Shown here in pieces: positions 53,669 through 64,000 of a DNA stretch of 64,000 nt. The notes under the pieces were generated by a model. That model saw only the letters and a program-made list of their open reading frames with translations. It was not told the origin of the DNA and did not search any database. The stretch lies in NCBI RefSeq assembly GCF_921293095.1, contig NC_060247.1:109821111-109885110 (forward strand), given 5' to 3'. Source of the DNA: Ischnura elegans (lineage: Eukaryota; Arthropoda; Insecta; Odonata; Coenagrionidae). The stretch's first letter is position 1. Every line of letters starts with the position of its first letter. Both the position numbers and the translations under genes were made by a program.

Positions 53669-56600
53669 CTGAGACGATTAAAAGGTGAAATAGTTAAGAT
53701 CTTACACACATGTAGTGCTAATTACAGTAAAACTCTGTTCATTTTATCTTTGCGGGTGAGCTGGTGTGGCTAAAGCAAGTGGGGTGGAATTTTCTCGCCA
53801 CGTGATTTTCTCTTTGTCAATCAACAGACAGCAGGCGTGGCCTAATATTTCGGAAACATAGGCGTGGCCTCAGTCAGCCGCTCTCAGACCTTTGCCGTGT
53901 TAACACTTTGAGACCGACCGTCATCTATAGATGACGCGCCGGTCTCTGCCCAGTACCGAGCGTCATTTACAGATGATGGCAGACTGTGATCGGCAAAATT
54001 TTCGGGTCTGGGCAAAGTTAAAATTTTTATCTTCGGGCTGAAAGTGTTCATATCGTGTATCTGCTAGTGGAGCTGCGTTGCCAAACCTCACTTGTTTTCC
54101 CTGCATGTCTTTAGATATGCCTTTCACCAACGGTGCGGTATTCAGCTTAGTAGTTGACAATGTCATGGTCATTTGTGAAGGGAATAATCTCAATATCTTC
54201 CAAATGAGTAGGTACCTCGGCGCCGGTCCCAAACTACCTGTGGCCACCCATGGCTCATGCGTTTTTATTTTTCGTAACACTGAACTAACTTGGGTGTCTA
54301 TGTACATTTGGCAACGTCATGTTCGTTCCTGGTCTCTCCCTCTCTCGGTACTACCCTTCCCTCATAAGCGAAGCCCTCTCAGAGTGTTTTAGCCCACGCG
54401 AAAGCATAATGTGAACACATTAAAACAGTACATGATATGGTTGTGTTGCTCATAATGCCACCGAAACCAATAAAACTATGAAATGAATTTTAAATTTTTG
54501 CTGCCTTTGATCATTGGGTATGTTTTCTGCGTTGCTAAGTATAGAAAGGGAAGGAAATTACATTTATGGTGCTACAATTTACATAGCATAAAACTGAGAT
54601 TTCCTAACGTGAATTAAAATGTTTGAAGCATAAAAAAGATAGTTGCTATTTCATCATTTTTTACCCATAAGAAAGTAAGAAATAGAACTCTCAAGCCTTG
54701 CAAAAAATAGTGTCGTAGAATATAACGAATTAATAGGATCTATGAAAAATGAAATATCACATTTGAAAAACTACTTTTTACGTCAGTTGCATGATGAATG
54801 TGAATTTTTTTAACAAAATTAAATGCTGTGAATCATTAGAAGAAATTGTTTGATTCAAAATAAAGAAATATTTATCAAAGTTGCATCGGGAGTAATTTTT
54901 ATGAGCTTTACTTTATGAATACGTCTTCATGAGGAAACCTTTGAGTTCCGGATGTGAAAATATTGAACTATGGTTTTATTTTTATGTAAAATACCTCGAA
55001 CGACCCACAAAAAACTTACCTGCAGAGGACACCTGCATCGATTGCACTGTATTTTGGGTTTGAAGAGTCACAGAAGGCAGCTTCGTCAGCCTCACGTATG
55101 AAGTTCAAAAAAGATATGCAGGCACGCCGTTTTTTCTGGAAGCACGCACTGCTTTCCTGGTCTCCGAAAACTGAAATATTATGTGAAAATATCAGTTTAC
55201 AAAGTAGGGTAGGTAAGCGAAGAGGTTATTTTTAGTAAAGTAAATCAACATTAAATTTTTTTAATAAAGAACAACGTCTTAATCGCGAACTGGAAAGATT
55301 ACAACTTTTGTCAGTAAATGTTTGTTCAATTAACTTTGAAATAAACAAATTTGTTGTTATGCGTTCTCGTTGTAATCATTCACCTTCGTTCAAATGATCG
55401 CAGCGCCGCCATCGGATTTTTGTTGCCATTTTTTGAAGTCGTTAATTTATTTAATCTATATATATAAAAGAAAGTCGAAAATCGTGTTAGTTATTCCTCG
55501 TTCACATTACGATCGTCCGAGCCATCGTCGGAACTATCGTGCATTCACACAACGATGGTTAAAACCTGTGCTGCCCTCTGGTGCTGACATCTAAAGTGAA
55601 CGGGAAATTGACGGTTAGCAAAGCTGTTGAGGTATGCATGGACACGATATTACTGTCTTCAACGTGTATTTACCGAATAATTTTTCTTCCGCCCATATTC
55701 TTCCTTCTTAGGACAAATCCATGAAATGTCCACGAAAAAAATAGAGCTTCACGAGCATTTCGTCTTTCTCTTGTCGCTCCGTTTCCGGTCTCCCAGCGCC
55801 TAACCATCGTAAAGTGGCAACGTTCGGAACTACGTCAACTATAGTCAGAACTTGCATTCACACGGCTAGTTCGGTCAACTATCGTTAGGACGACGGCTTC
55901 GACGATCGTAATGTGAATGAGGCATTAGAACACTTAAACTCGAGAACGGCTGCACCGGTTTTCGTGACATTAGGCTCTTTGGATTCGTCTCAGCCCCGGA
56001 TAACATTTAGGACATTAAAAAATAGGAAAAGTTCACAAAAAAATTCAACTTTTTCTTAGAGATATGTTTTTAGGAATTGATTGTTAAGACGGTCAAAAAA
56101 ATAAGATTTTTTTTTCGTTTTTTACTAATGTATTGACTGATCATTTTAACAATATTAAACAAATTTAAATGTTCTAACATGTTAAAAATATTAAAGTAAT
56201 ATTAAAATAGTATTAAAATAATTGAATTAGAGGTAAGCTCAGCTCGAATTGAGTTGTCAACAAACACATAACTATTTTCGTCTGAAGATTTTCACAGCTT
56301 CTTTTATCTATGTTGGTGGTGGTTTTCGGGTATTGCTGTGTAGAAAACACATAACTACCGTGTGTGTAAACAAATCTCCAAGCAATTGTTGATTATCAGT
56401 AATTTCCGTGTACTCTGCATGAATTCAAACCTTTTGACTTTGTAATAAACGAAGACGAAGTCACCAAGTATCTATCTGAATATTTAAAGTCCTTGGACGC
56501 ACCTGGCTTATCACGGCACGATTTACAGCTAAAGGTAGGCTCTGCGTTCATGATCTTTCGAAACCTAAACCAACCAAAACTATCCAACGGAACGTGTTTG

Positions 56601-59600
56601 ATTATTAAAAAAACTGACAATGAAAGTGATTCAAGCCACTATATTCAAAGGAAAATTCAAAGATGAGGAAGTTCTCAATCCGAAGATTCCATGATCCCAA
56701 CTTATATGCCCTTTTGAGCTTAAACGTATTCAATTTCCAATTCGTGTTGCATTCGTGATATCGATTAACAAATCGTATGGTCAGTCTTTCAGTTTTTGTT
56801 CTGTTTGTTCTCATGTGTTAGTGAAAACCCATGATTTTCTTATGGTAAATAATATGTGGTATGTTTACGAGTCGGTAAACCATCCGCTGTTTTTCTTCCT
56901 TCGCTTCAAGGGCGCAGCTAGGAATTAAGGATAGGCGCAGCTAATACTGGCGGGTCTGTAGGGTATAGAAAACTCGCCAAGGTAAGCGAGAGGTGTGGGG
57001 GCCCTCCCCAGACATTTTTTAGGATAAAAGGTTCAAAATGGTAGGTTTTGCGGCTGTGTGAACAGTTAAATATTTTGTGACTCATCCGTCCTCCTAATAT
57101 TAATAACCAAATGTTTTATAAAAAGATTCTCTGAGCTTTTGGGGGGGTTTTAACCCCCAAAACCCCCCCTCGCTGCGTCCCTGCTTCGCTTCGCTATATT
57201 TATTTTGCTTCATTCGCTTTATCTTGCGCCTGATAACAAAACAAAAATTGTTGTTTATCAGAAGGCGCTTGACGCAAGACATTAAACCCGAATGTGTAGG
57301 GCTCACCGTGGTGCGTTTACGCATGCAGCACGTTTACGCAGTGCATTTTTTCCAAACAGAGATACTATAAATGGCGCGCCTAAAGTCATTTGATACGAAT
57401 GCTGCTTCATAGGGGCTTTTCTTACACTATTTTGAGCATCAGCCAAGCGTCGGTTTAGCGTTGCGTTAACCTGCCCCGTGAACGAGCCAAGTTTACGCTA
57501 CGGACTTAGACCTAAAAACATTTTTTGACGGTTAATAACACAAATAGCCAACAACTGAATGCGTATAATTTTTATGTCATAAATATTTTCTCATTTAATT
57601 TATAATAAATCAAATATAATTAAAACGATACAGCCGCTCTTTATTTATGAATGGTGCAACTAAACTATAAGTTCATTGAATGTTAGGCGGTACGAAGTTC
57701 GCCGGGTCAGCTGGTTTAATATATTTCATTTTAAATTCAGAACAAAATCGAAATTCCCTCAAAACCACAATAAAAGTTTTTTAAATATCGCATTGCGATC
57801 TAGTTCTTAGTTATTCTGAAAATTTCAGCTCGATAGGTAATCGGAAAGTGACTTGAAATTGAGTGGCAAGATTTGACCCGGACATGATGAAAAACAACAA
57901 AATGAGTTTATAAAGTCGTTAGAATATAAGCATATGAGTCATATTTTGGTGTAGATACATTACCAGAACTCAGAGTAGACTCTATCTCACAAAATGAAGT
58001 GAGTCCATCCCTTGTAAACTGAATGAGAATAGGAACCATTATTTTTGACCTGTTTGAAAGAAGCATAGCTTCTTCTGCGGCTGCTTCTATGCAATGATTA
58101 ATCTCGTCGCGTCTCCTGTGGGGATAATGGAAGGAAGAACACATTAGGTACACTTTCTGCAACAAAAAAAGTTGGGTTTTAATCAAATTTGATAGGTTTG
58201 GAAGCCTACAAAATAGAAATACTCAAAGTTAGAGGTGACCCCGGAGTGTATACTTGGCACTGATTGGAAGCATTTCGATTGGTTATCATTTAGAACGGTA
58301 GATTCGAATTGGTTAGCGACGTGATTGAATTTATTTGTACATGAAAATATTCCGAGTGGAAGCATTTGAAATATGCTGCTACCGAAGTATGATGAAGATA
58401 AGATGGATCAACCGAGTGAGTAATGAGGAAATATTAAGAAGAGTGGGAGAAAAGAGAACTCTTCCAAAAACCTCAAGGAGTAGGCGGACAGTGGCGGATA
58501 CATATGGGGGGCGCAGGGGGCGCGCGCCCCCCTTTGCGGGGCCTACCGCATTCCCTAATACTGCAGAACCACAATAACAACTTTTTTACCGTAAGATGGC
58601 AGTGTCATGTATAGGCGTAATATCAGTTTAAATAAAATTTTGTTAAACTTTGCATGTGATTTAATGTTTTGAAATTACGATAAAGGTAAAGGTAGCTCAA
58701 GATATCTTATGCGCCCCCCCCCCCCTTCAGTTATTTCTATATCCGCTACTTTAGGTAGGACAGCTTAGTTGGCCACATAATGACATATGAGGCATGATGA
58801 CCTGATGAAAAAAATCTTAGAAAGACAAGTGAAAGGGAAGAAGGCAAGGGATGTCCCCGAATGAGCTACAGAGAACAGTTTATAAAGGATGTAAAAGAGA
58901 TAGAATATAGAGATAAAAGAGAAGAAAACGAGAGGCTTAAGTTCTCCAACGTTTCTACCTGACCATAAATGGAAAATTCACAGTAGTTAGTGATTTTTAT
59001 TTACTGGATTGTGCTTTCCTAAGATTAACGACTGTAAGGATTAAGGTTGATAGGGTAACTGGTTTGGTGATGCAAAATAACGGTTTCGATTAAAATCGAA
59101 CTTCCTGTTTTAAATTTCAAGGATCGAGGAGATTTTTTTACATCTCTAATGTGTATTTTTAGTGTCTTTCGAATGTAAAATAAACATGTTTTTAAAAAAC
59201 TATACATAAAGAAAAGAACCGTCGATTTTTTTTATTAATCGATCTTCCGGTTTAAATTTCGATTTTTGTTGAAAAGTGGTGTTTACTATTTCGATTAAAA
59301 ATCGGTCGTTAGAAGAATTAATTTTGACCGACCTGTTTCCATCACTAATCTGGTTCATTTTTCAATACTTTATTGCTATGCAAGTAATTTATCCTTGGTG
59401 AGCGGCTAATTTATTGTTTTCTCCCGTTTCGGAGATTTTCCTTCCAACAATAATACAAATTATAACTAATAACTTCAGGCTTTACTTTGTGAAACCTCTC
59501 CATACTGGAAGTAAGGAAATAAAACTTTGTTAGGTTCACTATTATTTAATTATGGGCACGACCCGGGTTTCGTAACTTGGATACATCGGTAGGTGACTGA

Positions 59601-62230
59601 TCTTGCATTCATCATACATTTATATACAAAGTACACAAGTGGCAGTGAGGACATCTATCGGAAAGGAAAAGGACTGGTTGAAAGGGTGGGGGTGAGGGTT
59701 AAACACGGAATAGAATAGTGAGAGGGGGGGGGGGGGGGTAAGGGGGAAAGGGGCAGCCTTGATTTGGGACGAGAGTTTTCCCTGTGAGGATAGGTATCTG
59801 ACCAGCCAGGGGAGGGCGGGGTTAAAGTCCGGGGCGGGGTCCCCTGGCTGGTCAGATACCCTGAAGTATTCATCCAGAAACACCCTGTACACATGTAGCC
59901 AGGGTTGGGCCGATTTTCTCGTTTTAGATACGGTTGTCGGAAGAGCTGTTTGAAGGATGAAGGGAGAGGATAGGCGCCCCCCTTATTGAAGTTATTCCCA
60001 TAATTAGCTATTTCTATACGGTCCTCTATCAGCCGAGGTGAATATTTTTTTTCCGACGATGATTTCTGACGCTTGGAATTATTACGGTCTCGGAGAATGA
60101 GAACTTTATATACAAGGAATCGAACCTCTTTAGACCCGAAGACGGGAACTGGAAAACGACAGACATTTATCCATTTAATCACCACGAAAGCCGTCGTACC
60201 AATCGCTAGAAATAATAATAATTTCATTTATTTTTCGTGAGCACCTGGTCCATGAGAGAAAAAACTTAACATCACTTTTAGCAATTTCAGAATCTATAAA
60301 CGAATTAAATAAAAAAAGAATAAAAATTCAAACTAATGCACCCAGTGAGGACCGCCGTAAGTATGGGTATCATCCAATATTACAATATTGTCAACTTGAG
60401 GGAAAGATCATACTGTGCATTGATTAAACGTGAGGTGATTTTGACGATTTTCGGACCTTCTCCCTTGGTGAGATATCGCGAGATTTGGGTCGACCCCCTC
60501 CCACTTAACTCACGTTGGGTCAAAATGCGCATTTTCCGTGTGCATACGTTAATCTATGCATCATTTCGTTTGATTTATTAAAAAACAATTTTAAATAATG
60601 AATTAAAAACTTTTGGGCTATGTCGCCGCGTCAATTGTTGGGTGGCCCCCACGTTTCCCGACCGATGATGGTCGCTTTCTCAAGGGATTCTGAAGAGTTG
60701 GGAATTTCAATTCTTTTATATAGCTATCTGTGTCAGGAGGTGGGAAGTTTGAAGAGTTGGGAACTTCAATTTTAAATAAATAAAAGCAATTTAGAAAAGA
60801 AACAATGAAAAAAATATTTTCATTTAATGTTAGTTGAGAATAGTATTTAAGATTACTAATTGTAAGTTCGCATTTTCACACCGTTTCCTGCGGCAAAAAA
60901 TTACGTGTTACTTGGCTGGACTCTCCCTCTCCCTCACGTTAGATTGGGTGAGGAACGGCTTGGCCCTCTCTCCCCCGTAAATCTTTAAGGTCCATAAAGA
61001 TTGCGGCCAATAGATTGCATAGCAAAATACGTTTTTAGGCTGATAATTTTTAATGCGGGGATTCCAAAAACATTTATATGAAAGCGATACTTTTAATAGT
61101 TTCTGATGTACAGTCTGGGACGTGAAAAAATACCAATTTTCGCTCCCTTATAAGAGCGTATGTGTCCATGACATAAAAACAGTAATTTCATGAAAATTAA
61201 AGCACAAATGTGGAGTTTTTCGTCCTAACTCCACAGGAAAGGTACACGTAAAGGATGAACCGAAAGTCCCTTTACAACTGACCTTCTCATTGATTTGTTA
61301 AAAACTATATAATTTCCACTACAGCCGAAATACTGGAAACAATACCTCTAAGTTGGGACACAGCAAACAACATACCTCTTCCAACCTTCTATTTCTAGAA
61401 CAGTCACCAAGCAAAAATTAAAACCCGTCTCCATGGGGGGTAGGTATTGCTTTCAACCTCAGTAACCGTTTATACGGTGCTAATATCGGTGGCCACTCAA
61501 TTACGAGTCAATATACAATGCCATTCGCACCCCTTTATGGTCCATAGGGACATAATTGTCCCATAGAATTAAAATAACACTAATTCCCAACCCATAAAAC
61601 TATACTAACCCAACTAATACAACTAATATAACTAACCCATAAAAAAACACTAATTTTGTCAAAATTAAATCTTAACAGCGAAGTTTTCCACACAAACTCC
61701 ATCGGCTATACAAATAAGGGACACCGAAAGTTTCGTTATAATTGACCTTCTCATTGAATTGTTATAAAATATCAAATAATTCTCGCTTCGTAAACTGCAT
61801 TTCAAGTGAAAGTTCGTCACAATGTGGTGACTGCAATATCTATACGATATCACAAAAAGAATTTAAAACTAGAAGCCAATAGCCTATTCTTCAATAAGTA
61901 GAAACAATTATTACTACCCACTCATTTAATTTTGAGAGAATGTAAAAATTTGGTACACACATGTCATTTGGACCTTAAAGGGTTAAAACGCCTCACATAT
62001 TTAATGGGTGCCCCGTATTATAATCAATTCCACATTATACATTTAGCATTATCATTTCTGTCAAAGGAAGTTCGTTTCATTTTAATTTTGAGTGTTTTCT
62101 TAAATCCTACTCACCTGCACATGTTTCGGCATTTGACACACTTTGTATCGCTGTGCAATCGCCTCGTCTCGTTCATGCTCTCCTCTGAAAATAAATCTTC
62201 AATGCACTTGTTAACGGCCTCAAATTGGCT
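53542..62230 (-). CDS. G1: cysteine-rich protein, DUF1397-like, 5' partial (4 recognised exons)
   Basis: Exons: 62230-62115, 58115-57964, 55170-55020, 53668-53542; 181 residues. Lengths (116, 152, 151, 127) and phases equal those of G2-G4, and the cysteine pattern is kept. Signal-peptide exons were not recognised between 62230 and the window end; with introns of up to 5 kb elsewhere in the cluster they may lie beyond 64000. The exon 3 NET and exon 4 NRS sequons are kept. The Helitron and a LINE fragment with a MITE lie wholly within introns. It is the most diverged member, yet all donors and acceptors fit consensus and no stop interrupts it, so it is probably functional. Confidence 0.68.
53890..54000. 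other. Palindromic block in G1 intron 5, possible piggyBac-like end
   Basis: gttaacactttgagaccgac followed by tcatctatagatga and cgccggtctc. Layout like that at 27797-27884. Confidence 0.3.
54010..55010. other. G1 intron 5, remainder
   Basis: No gene recognised; the plus-strand frame 54078-54392 has no supporting motif. Confidence 0.4.
55020..55170 (-). CDS. G1 exon 5
   Basis: 151 nt after ATTTCAG; donor AG|GTAAGT. Encodes FGDQESSACFQKKRRACISF and AFCDSSNPKY, ending GVLC-R. Four Cys. Confidence 0.77.
55491..55926. mobile_element. MITE nested in the Helitron
   Basis: Ends cctcgttcacattacgatcg and cgatcgtaatgtgaatgagg are inverted. Splits the Helitron 5' region between gtgttag and aacactt. 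Possible TTA duplication. Confidence 0.65.
56390..56880 (+). pseudogene. Helitron helicase fragment
   Basis: Reads PFDFVINEDEVTKYLSEYLK, LKVGSAFMIFRNLNQPKLSN, GTCLIIKK, then after frame changes MPFELKRIQFPI and INKSYGQSFSF. The K-S-x-G-Q-S word is helicase motif VI-like (normally NKSQGQ). Confidence 0.75.
56907..57183. mobile_element. hAT-like MITE, copy B, nested in the Helitron
   Basis: Ends CAAGGGCGCAGCTAGG / CTCGCTGCGTCCCTG with a perfect 8-bp duplication CTTCGCTT (56899-56906, 57184-57191). Body aligns with 27019-27288. Confidence 0.85.
57964..58115 (-). CDS. G1 exon 4
   Basis: 152 nt after CCCCACAG; donor G|GTAATG. Encodes RRDEINHCIEAAAEEAMLLS, NRSKIMVPIL and FCEIESTLSS. Confidence 0.77.
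58340..58960 (+). pseudogene. RTE LINE C-terminal fragment, split by a MITE
   Basis: Reads VEAFEICCYRSMMKIRWINR and VSNEEILRRVGEKR before 58488 and resumes at about 58755 with LVGHIM-like and HDDLMK-like words. Same family as 5249-7480, more diverged. Lies in G1 intron 3. Confidence 0.7.
58489..58751. mobile_element. hAT-like MITE inside the LINE fragment
   Basis: Starts CAGTGGCGGATACATA and ends TATATCCGCTACTT; very C- and G-rich subterminal parts. Flanks taggcgga and taggtagg agree only in part. Confidence 0.6.
59000..62110. other. G1 intron 3, remainder, no gene
   Basis: Holds a perfect 21-bp-arm hairpin at 59789-59859 (ggtatctgaccagccagggg arm) and C- or G-runs at 59725-59738. The 190-codon minus frame 60227-59655 crosses these and is not supported. 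Confidence 0.45.
62115..62230 (-). CDS. G1 exon 3 (CxxCxxxC-R module)
   Basis: 116 nt after CTTTTCAG; donor AG|GTGAGT. Encodes SQFEAVNKCIEDLFSEESMN and ends CVKCRNMC-R. Confidence 0.75.
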
Positions 62231-62234
62231 CTGA

Positions 62235-63235
62235 AAAGGAAACGTAATATATAGATTGACGATATTTTGAAATACTTGTTACCGCTACTCCCGCCGTTTT
62301 TGACAGTGATCATTAGATCTCAACCAAGGACTAATTTAATGGACAGATTAATATGTTACAAGATATTAATACATTAATGACATTGGGAAACCCACTTTCT
62401 TTTCTTTTATCGGTGATTTGTTTTTGACTGACTTTTCTTTTGGCCTCTGAATATGAAAGTTGTTATCTGTCACGTCACTTTTTTAGCTCTTTTTGTCTCA
62501 TACGTCATAAAAAATTCAAATTAAGGAATGTAAAGTTACATCTTACCTTATCTAATGTCCGTAGAGGAAATTTTTAGGTAAAGATATTTTAACGAATGGT
62601 TTAGTGATGCGCGTGAAATGGGAAAAAAATCAGTGCATGCAATCCCCTCAACATCGAAAACCCCCAGGAAGTAAAAGTGCGTGCCATCGTCTCACTATAG
62701 TATCTCCTGCATAATTAGACTCCTATGCACTTATCGCTAGTCTATTTCAGCGTCAGCCACCGGTCACAAGTCTGATAGGGCTTATGTCGTGCAATTGGAG
62801 AGCCTCCTGTGATCGACGCTCAATCTAGCAGTATGTGGTCACAATGACACAAGGTTTTGTGAAAACACTTGACGTGCTAGAAGAAAACTAATAACAATTT
62901 TGAAATCAGTATGTCTATTTTAGTATAAAGCAGCTCAAAATTGGAAGTCGACCGTAAATGTGATGAGAAATGTTCCCCAGTGTAACCACGATAATCGTAT
63001 AATCTAAACCTTTTCCGAATACGAATTAAATTTTACAGGCAGAGTCGTACACAGGGCGCTGGGCACCGTGCTGTAATCAAACAGCCACCTCATTCATGCA
63101 TTAATGACACTTGAACTTCGACTCCATGTGCGAATAAATATAGTACTTACATAGGAAAAATATAACACTCAGTCATAGCATTAATAGAGGCAGTAGGAAG
63201 GATACTGGAATATAGATCAAGGTTTAATCATGTAC
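62235..63235. other. Upstream of G1 exon 3, no exon recognised
   Basis: Signal exons of G1 were looked for on the minus strand and not found. Confidence 0.4.
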
Positions 63236-63239
63236 TTTG

Positions 63240-64000
63240 TTTTATTATTATTATCATTTTTTTATATATGTTTTTATTAAACTAAATATATTACAACAAT
63301 GAGACTTAGCAACCAAATATTAAATAAATCAATATTCAGCCCAGATGATGAGTGCCGAGACGGTACTTGAACGTCGGCCGTTATAAAAACATTAACCCGG
63401 TGGGAATTCCAAGAAAAGTTTGCCCACATTATTCGCTGGGAAAGCATAAAATCATAATGTACTGCCATATTCCAGGTATATAATGTATATTCTGTTAAGG
63501 GAGGGCTGTTTTTTTTTCAACTTCTGATCGCTATCCGTAAACACCATACAAACGACTGGCGGGTATCGCATGCAGAGGTTACCTCTTCGCGATCTCTGTA
63601 CATGTTCAGTCATTTGCGAGCATAAGTTGTTAGTTAAGTAACGGATTCATAAGAAAGGCCACCTCAGTTTATTCTCTTACCAAATGTGATATGCGGTGCT
63701 ACAACTGCAAACTATGCGAATGGCTTTCACTTGCGCTCAGCATGACCTATATGCCGGTAAATGAGTGTTTTAAAATCAACAGTGGCTGTAGATGAGACGG
63801 ATTAACTATCTACATCTACTCACAACCCCGCAAGCCGCTCCAATGAGCGTGTGGCGGGAGGGGAGGGGTTTAGGACAGTAGCGGTTAATAAAAATGAAAG
63901 GGAAGACGCTAAGTTCCTTCTAACATTATAATTATTCCTTTATATTATTATTGTTCGGGAGAAAACGAATTCCCAGACCTATCCGTCCGGCAGAATATCT
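63240..64000. repeat. Long dispersed repeat, copy 2 (cut by window end)
   Basis: Direct copy of 41446-42250, including the agatgatgagtgccgaga word and the CR1-like 3' region from 63805. Confidence 0.8.

Larger units (their letters stand above)
55455..57714 (+). mobile_element. Helitron with helicase remnant and two nested MITEs
   Basis: Starts TCTATATATATAAAAG between host A and T, and ends with hairpin ggcggtacgaagttcgcc then CAGCTGG (a CTRR end) before host T. Plus-strand words LKVGSAFMIFRNLNQPKLSN, FKGKFKDEEVLNPKIP and VISINKSYGQS belong to the PIF1-type helicase of Rep/Hel proteins, with frame breaks. No Rep domain seen. It lies in G1 intron 4, same sense as its own helicase and antisense to G1. 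Confidence 0.82.

Noticed and set aside
53963-54392. Overlapping frames on both strands near 54 kb
   Set aside because: No family motif or splice support; they lie in G1 intron 5.
59655-60227. 190-codon minus-strand frame
   Set aside because: It crosses a G-run and a hairpin, is proline-rich from C-tracts, has no family motif, and lies in an intron of G1.
62521-62600. Signal-peptide exon for G1 (AAG|GTAAGA donor near 62544)
   Set aside because: The donor looks good, but the frame ending there has a stop just upstream, no hydrophobic stretch and no acceptor.
1-64000. CRISPR array, operon or prokaryotic island
   Set aside because: Repeats are transposon-derived without regular spacers, and all supported genes are intron-rich eukaryotic ones.

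Overview
This is eukaryotic, almost certainly arthropod (probably insect) nuclear DNA. It is AT-rich, has long introns, and is dense in transposon debris: RTE-type and CR1/L2-like LINE fragments, a BEL/Pao element, hAT-like MITEs, a Helitron, a Tc1/mariner-like fragment and tRNA-derived SINEs. No bacterial-style gene, rRNA, functional tRNA gene or CRISPR array was seen. The species cannot be named from the sequence.

The only host protein-coding content I can support is a cluster of four paralogous genes, all on the minus strand, assembled here by hand from short exons (37-152 nt) that give no long open reading frame. In transcription order they are G1 (62.2-53.5 kb), G2 (45.0-33.9 kb), G3 (28.5-22.5 kb) and G4 (12.1-3.0 kb). 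Each encodes a small secreted protein of about 210-225 residues with a signal peptide and about 14 cysteines. Cysteine layout, size and domain order resemble the insect 27 kDa hemolymph protein family (DUF1397). The exon plan is the same in all: signal exon, 116-nt exon ending CxxCxxxC-R, 152-nt exon, 145-151-nt exon, 127-130-nt terminal exon. Splice phases are identical throughout (1-0-2-1-2 where exon 1 is known). G1 lacks recognised signal exons; G2 and G3 lack a recognised exon 1.

G3 and G4 lie in a tandem segmental duplication. Unit I runs from the left window edge to about 18.0 kb and unit II from about 19.09 to 32.0 kb; introns and flanks align between them. Some transposons are shared (a SINE, LINE 3' debris, a SWIM-finger transposon relic) and so predate the duplication. 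Others are in one unit only: the BEL/Pao element and a 2.2-kb RTE LINE in unit I; a 202-bp foldback insertion, a CR1-like LINE, a hAT MITE and a truncated LINE in unit II. The other unit then gives the empty site.

The right half holds G2 and G1 with introns full of elements: a 1,979-bp element with 385-389-bp terminal inverted repeats (42.7-44.7 kb), two SINEs (38.5-38.9 kb), a mariner-like fragment (37.2 kb), a Helitron with a helicase remnant and two nested MITEs (55.5-57.7 kb), and an interrupted LINE fragment (58.3-59.0 kb). The rest is AT-rich intergenic or intronic sequence in which I see no gene.
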